DNA from: Conyzicola lurida
GTDB taxonomy: Bacteria > Actinomycetota > Actinomycetes > Actinomycetales > Microbacteriaceae
Length of the DNA: 64,000 bases
Assembly: GCF_014204935.1 (NCBI RefSeq)
Contig: NZ_JACHMJ010000001.1
Coordinates: 930,001-994,000 of the forward strand
Reading direction: 5' to 3'
Made by a program: the position numbers and the translations under genes. Numbering within the stretch: position 1 is the stretch's first letter; each line of letters opens with the position of its first letter. The notes beneath the pieces are model-generated. The model saw nothing but the letters and a program-made list of their open reading frames with translations. It had not been told where the DNA came from and did no database searches. Positions 59,879 through 64,000 of the stretch are shown piece by piece.

Positions 59879-60784
59879 ATGACCGAACTCCCGTCGTGGC
59901 GTGACGGGGCCGCGCGCTCCGCCATCGTGTCGTTCGTCGAGGGTGTCGTCGCGCACGGCCTGCCGCCGGTCGAGCGCGTCGCCGTTTTCGACAACGACGG
60001 AACGCTCTGGACCGAGAAACCGATGCCGACCCAGTTGCACTTCCTGGTGCAGCAGTGGGCGGCGGCGGCGCGCGCAGACCCGACGCTCGCCGACATCCAG
60101 CCCTATAAAGCGGTCGTCATGAACGACCTGGGCTGGATGGGAAGCGCGGTCGACAAACACTACGCCGGCGACGACAGCGACCTGGGGGTGATCATCGCGG
60201 CGATCCTCCGTTCTACGGAGGGCGTCAGTGTGGACGACTACGAGGAATCGGTGGCTGCGTTCTACCGGGACGCACAGCACCTCACGCTGAAGCGTCCGTA
60301 CAGCGGAGCGGTGTTCCAGCCGATGATCGAACTGCTGCGCTACCTCGAGGGGAACGGGTTCACCTGCTACATCGTGTCGGGCGGCGAGCGCGACTTCATG
60401 CGGCCGATGACGCTCGACTACTACGGCATCCCGCCCGAGCGGGTGGTCGGCTCGGCGTTCGGGCTCGAGTACGCCGACGGCGAGGTACGGTACGGGAAAT
60501 CCCTCTCGTTTTTCGACGACGGGCCGGAGAAACCGGTGCGCGTCTGGAGCCGCATCGGGCGGCGGCCGATCCTCGCCGCGGGCAACTCGAACGGCGACCT
60601 CGAGATGCTCGAGTACGCGGCGGGCAATAACGGACTCGGCCTCCTCGTGCGGCACGACGACGACACCGGCCGCGGCGACCCGCCGTACGACAGGGGTGCC
60701 GAGCGGGCGCTGGAGCGGGCGGCGGCGGGGGAGTTCACCGTGGTCAGCGTCAAGGACGACTGGGACGTGGTCTTCCCCGAGTGA
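59879..60784 (+). CDS. HAD-superfamily phosphatase-like hydrolase
   Basis: The 301-residue protein has the HAD nucleophile motif VFDNDGTLW near residue 42, motif II in YIVSGGERDF, and motif III in ILAAGNSNGDLEML, so it is complete. A cap lies between motifs I and II (VQQWAAAARADPTLA and TEGVSVDDYEE regions). It opens the sulfatase cluster, convergent with the other genes. A phosphoserine-phosphatase-like reaction is possible, but the substrate is unknown. A GTG six bases upstream is an alternative start. Confidence 0.8.
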   Translation: MTELPSWRDGAARSAIVSFVEGVVAHGLPPVERVAVFDNDGTLWTEKPMPTQLHFLVQQWAAAARADPTLADIQPYKAVVMNDLGWMGSAVDKHYAGDDSDLGVIIAAILRSTEGVSVDDYEESVAAFYRDAQHLTLKRPYSGAVFQPMIELLRYLEGNGFTCYIVSGGERDFMRPMTLDYYGIPPERVVGSAFGLEYADGEVRYGKSLSFFDDGPEKPVRVWSRIGRRPILAAGNSNGDLEMLEYAAGNNGLGLLVRHDDDTGRGDPPYDRGAERALERAAAGEFTVVSVKDDWDVVFPE

Positions 60785-60797
60785 CCGGAATGACCGG

Positions 60798-61190
60798 CTA
60801 GAAGCGGTTGCCGAGCGCCTTGCTCTTGAGGGCATCGAATTCGCCCGCGGTGATGACGCCCTGGTCGAGCAGTTCCTTGGCCCGGGCGATTTCGCTCGCG
60901 GGCGCGGCCATCGGCGCCGGAGGGTCGTAGGTCTCGGCCGCGGCGCGCTCCTCGCTGTCGCCGAGCCGGTCGACGATGCCGGGGCCGCGCGCGATCACGT
61001 AGACGAGCACGGTGAGGAACGGCAGGAAGACGAGGAAGAAGATCCACACCGCCTTCCACCACCCGTTCAGCCCGTGGTCGCGGAACAGGTCGCCGAGCAC
61101 GACGACGACGGACACGAGGTAGCCGAGGAGCGCCACGCCCCAGAAGCAGAGCCAGAGGACGTTCCAGAGGCTGCTGAAGAGATCGTTCAT
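60798..61190 (-). CDS. Membrane protein with PLDc_N-type helices and SHOCT domain
   Basis: The 130-residue protein has two membrane helices (about 12-35 and 45-68, with GWWKAVWIFFLVFLPFLTVLVYV), the charged inter-helix loop DLFRDHGLNGWWK typical of PLDc_N-type membrane modules, a Pro/Ala linker, and a C-terminal SHOCT domain (about 100-129, ARAKELLDQGVITAGEFDALKSKAL). SHOCT domains are thought to aid oligomerisation. AAGGA precedes the ATG. It ends the sulfatase - FGE - SHOCT transcription unit. Confidence 0.85.
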   Translation of the reverse strand: MNDLFSSLWNVLWLCFWGVALLGYLVSVVVVLGDLFRDHGLNGWWKAVWIFFLVFLPFLTVLVYVIARGPGIVDRLGDSEERAAAETYDPPAPMAAPASEIARAKELLDQGVITAGEFDALKSKALGNRF

Positions 61191-61208
61191 CACGGTGTCC
61201 TTTGTTGG

Positions 61209-62120
61209 TCAGCCGGCACAGCGGAAGCCGAGGTGGCTCATGCCGGTGTCGATCATCTGCGGCCGGCGGGCGGCGGGCCGGTAGCGCCGGCAGTAGCTGT
61301 CGGCGCACAGGAACGAGCCGCCCTTCACGACCTTGCGCGGCATCGCAGGTTGCCGCGGGTCGACACTCTGCTCCCTGCTCCCGCCAACCGGGTTGGCCGG
61401 GGCACAGCAGCCGTCGGCCGGCGACGGCTGCGAGTACCAGTCGCTGGTCCACTCCCAGACGTTGCCGGCCATGTCGTAGAGCCCGAACCCGTTCGGCGCG
61501 AACGACCCGACCGGCGTCGTGGCGCCGTAGCCGGGGCGCGCCCGCCACGGGAAGTCGCCGTGCCAATAGTTGGCGCGCGGTTCGCCGTCGGTCTCGGCAT
61601 CGTCGCCCCAGGTGTACTCGGCGTGCTCGAGGCCCCCGCGAGCCGCGAGCTCCCACTCGGCCTCGGTCGGCAGGCGGCGTCCCGCCCAGACCGCGTACGC
61701 CTCGGCGTCCTCGTAGGCGACGTGTACCACCGGGTGCCGGTCGAGACCGCGAACCGAGGAGGCCGGGCCGAACGGTCGACGCCACGACGCCCCCGGTATC
61801 CATGCCCACCACTGGCTGAGGTGCCGCAGGTCGACGGGTCCCGGCGTGCCGGTGAACACCATCGAGCCGGGCTGCAGGTTCTCGGCGGGAGCGCCAGGGA
61901 AGTCGGCGGGGTCCAGCGGCCGCTCCGCGACGCTGATATAACCGGTGTCCGTCACGAATTCGTCGAATTGCCGATTGGTGACGGATGCCGCGTCCAGCCG
62001 GAACCCGTCGACGGACACCCGGCGCGCGGGAGCCTCCTCCGGGTAGTGGGAGTCCGAGCCCATCGTGAACTCGGCGCCGTCGATCCAGACGGAGGTGTCG
62101 AGCGCGGCCAGCTGGTCCAT
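61209..62120 (-). CDS. Formylglycine-generating enzyme (sulfatase-modifying factor)
   Basis: The 303-residue FGE-sulfatase-domain protein converts the sulfatase active-site Cys to formylglycine. The domain runs throughout, with FTMGSDSHYPEEAP at the start, RLPTEAEWELAARGG in the middle, NVWEWTSDWY, and the catalytic pair Cys272/Cys277 in FLCADSYCRRYRP. It lies four bases downstream of a sulfatase gene carrying the matching Cys-type motif, so that enzyme is its natural substrate. The length is normal. Confidence 0.92.
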   Translation of the reverse strand: MDQLAALDTSVWIDGAEFTMGSDSHYPEEAPARRVSVDGFRLDAASVTNRQFDEFVTDTGYISVAERPLDPADFPGAPAENLQPGSMVFTGTPGPVDLRHLSQWWAWIPGASWRRPFGPASSVRGLDRHPVVHVAYEDAEAYAVWAGRRLPTEAEWELAARGGLEHAEYTWGDDAETDGEPRANYWHGDFPWRARPGYGATTPVGSFAPNGFGLYDMAGNVWEWTSDWYSQPSPADGCCAPANPVGGSREQSVDPRQPAMPRKVVKGGSFLCADSYCRRYRPAARRPQMIDTGMSHLGFRCAG

Positions 62121-62124
62121 CCCG

Positions 62125-63666
62125 TCAGTCCCCGCCGGAGAGGAAGGCCCGCAGCTTGTCGACCGCCTGGTCGATGCTGAACGTCGCCGCCTTCTGTCGC
62201 GGCGGGAACTCCTCGAAGGTCGCGAGGAACTGGGCGACCAACCCGGTAGCCGCGAAGACCAGGTAGGCGTTGTCGAACAGCCAGTCGAAGTAAGTGTTGG
62301 ACGTCACGTCGGCGCGTTCGAACGGGTCGGTGCGCAGGTTGTAGAGCTTCGGCACCCGCAGCGGGACGAACGGGTCAAACCAGACCTGTAGGGTGCCCTG
62401 CACCCGTTGCTCCATAAAGACGACCTTCCAGTTGTCGAAGCGCAGCGCGAGCACGTCGCCGTCGTCGGAGAAGTAGACGAGCCCCTTGCGCGGGCTCGTG
62501 TCGACCTCGCCCGTGAGATACGGCAACAGGTCGTAGCCGTCGATGTGCACCTTGTAGGTGCGCTCGCCGATGGTCTTGCCCTTCTTGAGCTCCTCGACGG
62601 TGTCGGGGGCGCCCGCCGCGGAGAGGAACGTCGGCAGCCAGTCGTGGTGCTGCACGATCTCGTTCGAGACGACACCCGCGGGGATGTGGCCCGGCCAGCG
62701 GATCATCTCGGGGATGCGGAAGGCACCCTCCCAGTTCGTGTTCTTCTCGCTGCGGAACGGCGTCATTCCGCCATCCGGCCACGTGTTCATGTGGGGCCCG
62801 TTGTCGGTCGAGTAGATGACGATCGTGTCGTCGGCGATATCGAGCTCGTCGAGGCGGTCGAGCAGGGTGCCGACCAGGGCGTCGTGGTCGATCATCGTGT
62901 CGTGGTACTCGGACTGCCAGCGTCCGGACTGCCCGATGCTCTCGGGCTTGGGGTGGGTGCGGAAGTGCATGTGGGTCGTGTTCACCCAGGTGAAGAAGGG
63001 CGTGCCGGAGTCGACGGCCCGGCCGATGAAGTCGCGCGCCGCCTCGACCACCACGTCGTCGATGGTCTCCATGCGCTTCTTGGTGAGCGGCCCCGTGTCC
63101 TCGATACGCTGCTTGCCGCGCGGCCCGTACCGCCCGTCGACCGTGTCGTCGAACTCGTCGGTCGCCCACGAATGGATGACACCGCGGGGGCGGGCCATCT
63201 CGTCGAAGTTCGGGAAGTCCTCCTTCGGCGGCCAGTTCGCGGCCTCCGGTTCCTCCTCGGCGTTGAGGTGGTACAGGTTGCCGTAGAACTCGTCGAAACC
63301 GTGCACCGTCGGCAGAAACTCGTTCTTGTCGCCGAGGTGGTTCTTGCCGAACTGCCCCGTCGCGTAGCCGAGCGGCTTGAGCAGCTCGGCGATCGTCGGG
63401 TCTTCGGCGCGCAGGCCGAGGTCGGCCCCGGCGATGCCGACCTTGCTGAGGCCGGTGCGGAAGACGCTCTGCCCGGTGATGAACGACGAGCGGCCGGCGG
63501 TGCAGCTCTGCTCGCCGTAGGAATCGGTGAAGCGCATGCCCTCGTCGGCGATGCGGTCGATATTCGGGGTCCGGTAGCCCATGAGGCCGTCGCTGTAGCA
63601 GCTGAGATTGGTGATGCCGATGTCGTCCCCCCAGATGACGAGGATGTTCGGCTTGCCGTTGGGCAT
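62125..63666 (-). CDS. Arylsulfatase-type sulfatase (Cys-type, formylglycine-dependent)
   Basis: The 513-residue cytoplasmic-looking sulfatase has metal-binding Asp14/Asp15 in IWGDDIG, the formylglycine motif Cys55-T-A-G-Arg59 in QSCTAGRSSF, FGKNHLGD, and the second metal site in IVIYSTDNGPH. The C-terminal region (VPLRVPKLYNLRTDPFERAD and FEEFPPRQKAATFS) is typical of the actinobacterial arylsulfatase group. No signal peptide is visible. The ATG at 63666 has AGGAGAG upstream. The substrate is unknown. Confidence 0.92.
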   Translation of the reverse strand: MPNGKPNILVIWGDDIGITNLSCYSDGLMGYRTPNIDRIADEGMRFTDSYGEQSCTAGRSSFITGQSVFRTGLSKVGIAGADLGLRAEDPTIAELLKPLGYATGQFGKNHLGDKNEFLPTVHGFDEFYGNLYHLNAEEEPEAANWPPKEDFPNFDEMARPRGVIHSWATDEFDDTVDGRYGPRGKQRIEDTGPLTKKRMETIDDVVVEAARDFIGRAVDSGTPFFTWVNTTHMHFRTHPKPESIGQSGRWQSEYHDTMIDHDALVGTLLDRLDELDIADDTIVIYSTDNGPHMNTWPDGGMTPFRSEKNTNWEGAFRIPEMIRWPGHIPAGVVSNEIVQHHDWLPTFLSAAGAPDTVEELKKGKTIGERTYKVHIDGYDLLPYLTGEVDTSPRKGLVYFSDDGDVLALRFDNWKVVFMEQRVQGTLQVWFDPFVPLRVPKLYNLRTDPFERADVTSNTYFDWLFDNAYLVFAATGLVAQFLATFEEFPPRQKAATFSIDQAVDKLRAFLSGGD

Positions 63667-63724
63667 GAATGCTCTCCTTGGTCGATACGACGGGTGACTC
63701 ATCGATCCTGATGCGCCGGGGATG

Positions 63725-63757
63725 GCGGTTCGTCACCCCCGCGGGGTGAGGAACCGC
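63725..63757. promoter_or_regulatory. Large palindrome midway between the sulfatase and DUF6325-like genes
   Basis: GCGGTTC, one base, TCACCCC, then a 3-base centre, then the exact complements GGGGTGA, one base, GAACCGC. Its centre (63741) lies 75 bp from the sulfatase ATG and 74 bp from the divergent ATG at 63815. The core matches the site upstream of the HAD gene at 59829-59843. This is the best candidate operator for the cluster. Confidence 0.6.
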
Positions 63758-63814
63758 GCCCGACCCCGGCACACAATCGACGGGCCCCCAGAGACCGACC
63801 GGTAGGAGTCACCG

Positions 63815-64000
63815 ATGTCCGAATTCGACTACGGCCCCGTTGAGCTGCTGCTCGTCGCCTTCCCCGCAGGCGGACCGACACCGGCCGTGCTCGAGGCGAT
63901 CAGCGAGCTGATCGAGTCCGAGACGATCCGGCTGCTCGACCTCGTCATCGTCTCCCGCTCGGCGACGGGCGAGATCACCGCCGTCGACATCGAAGACGTC
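63815..64000 (+). CDS. DUF6325-like protein, 5' part only (cut by the window end)
   Basis: The first 62 codons are present, starting MSEFDYGPVELLLVAFPAGG and continuing with a beta-alpha pattern (AISELIESETIRLLDLVIVSR). This matches the start of the small DUF6325/DUF1269-type actinobacterial proteins of unknown function. AGGAG precedes the ATG. It is divergent from the sulfatase across 148 bp and shares the central palindrome, so it is probably co-regulated with the sulfatase cluster. Confidence 0.7.
   Translation, partial: MSEFDYGPVELLLVAFPAGGPTPAVLEAISELIESETIRLLDLVIVSRSATGEITAVDIEDV

Noticed and set aside
1-64000. tRNA, rRNA, insertion sequences or prophage genes
   Set aside because: No cloverleaf with CCA-type ends, no rRNA-like stretch, and no transposase, integrase or phage structural protein was recognised.

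Overview
The window is about 70% GC and dense in genes. It reads as chromosomal DNA from a high-GC Gram-positive actinobacterium, most likely a member of the Microbacteriaceae. Supporting signs are an MshA-type mycothiol glycosyltransferase, F420-type enzymes, a GTP-dependent PEP carboxykinase next to a RamB-like regulator, a DUF222/HNH (13E12-type) gene, an IdeR/DtxR-type iron box, and many start codons with a -10 hexamer only 6-7 bases upstream (leaderless mRNAs). I see no rRNA, tRNA, CRISPR array, insertion sequence or prophage.

Layout. 0.1-2.5 kb: two CBS-domain CNNM/TlyC membrane proteins. 2.5-7.6 kb: an old yellow enzyme, a HAD hydrolase divergent from NAD(P)H-hydrate dehydratase, and a polar amino-acid ABC transporter. 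7.7-13.8 kb: a GT87-like glycosyltransferase, a thiamine-binding-like protein with an MFS exporter, and a three-gene two-component locus. 14-16.7 kb: metY and metX for direct sulfhydrylation of homoserine. 16.8-22.3 kb: a PadR/MFS efflux pair, a membrane acyltransferase, an SDR and another MFS exporter. 22.4-26.7 kb: a phosphoribosyltransferase with an S51-like peptidase, Ung, an ABC exporter and a GNAT enzyme. 26.7-34.4 kb: an SMR pump with an SDR, a lipoprotein, a YtrA-type GntR/ABC operon, an amidase and a divergent MFS/TetR pair. 34.4-40.8 kb: a second lipoprotein, an uncharacterised protein, an LLM flavin enzyme, an iron-box-controlled SIP domain, and a DUF222/HNH gene flanked by heptamer repeats. 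40.8-46 kb: the MshA-like enzyme, a disulfide oxidoreductase, a crotonase, an arginase-family protein and an F420-reductase-like protein. 46-50.2 kb: PspA with a TPM protein, then an ECF sigma factor with a membrane protein. 50.3-59.6 kb: pckG divergent from the RamB-like regulator, glycerate kinase, two very small genes, GNAT, a PrmC paralogue, VOC, F420/PPOX, DUF1272, and a secreted subtilase. 59.8-64 kb: a sulfatase cluster (HAD hydrolase, SHOCT membrane protein, formylglycine-generating enzyme, sulfatase, DUF6325-like start cut by the window edge).

Regulation is unusually readable. Candidate palindromic operators lie at the padR, gntR/ABC, tetR/MFS, SIP, metY, pckG/ramB-like and sulfatase-cluster promoters. 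At two places (4.3 and 40.8 kb) divergent genes only 22-23 bp apart appear to use opposing -10 boxes that share one TA step. A family of TTCGACAGGCTC-type inverted repeats sits between genes. The 10-mer GGATGCCGCG occurs about 19 times, mostly inside genes, where it forces codons that are otherwise rare here.
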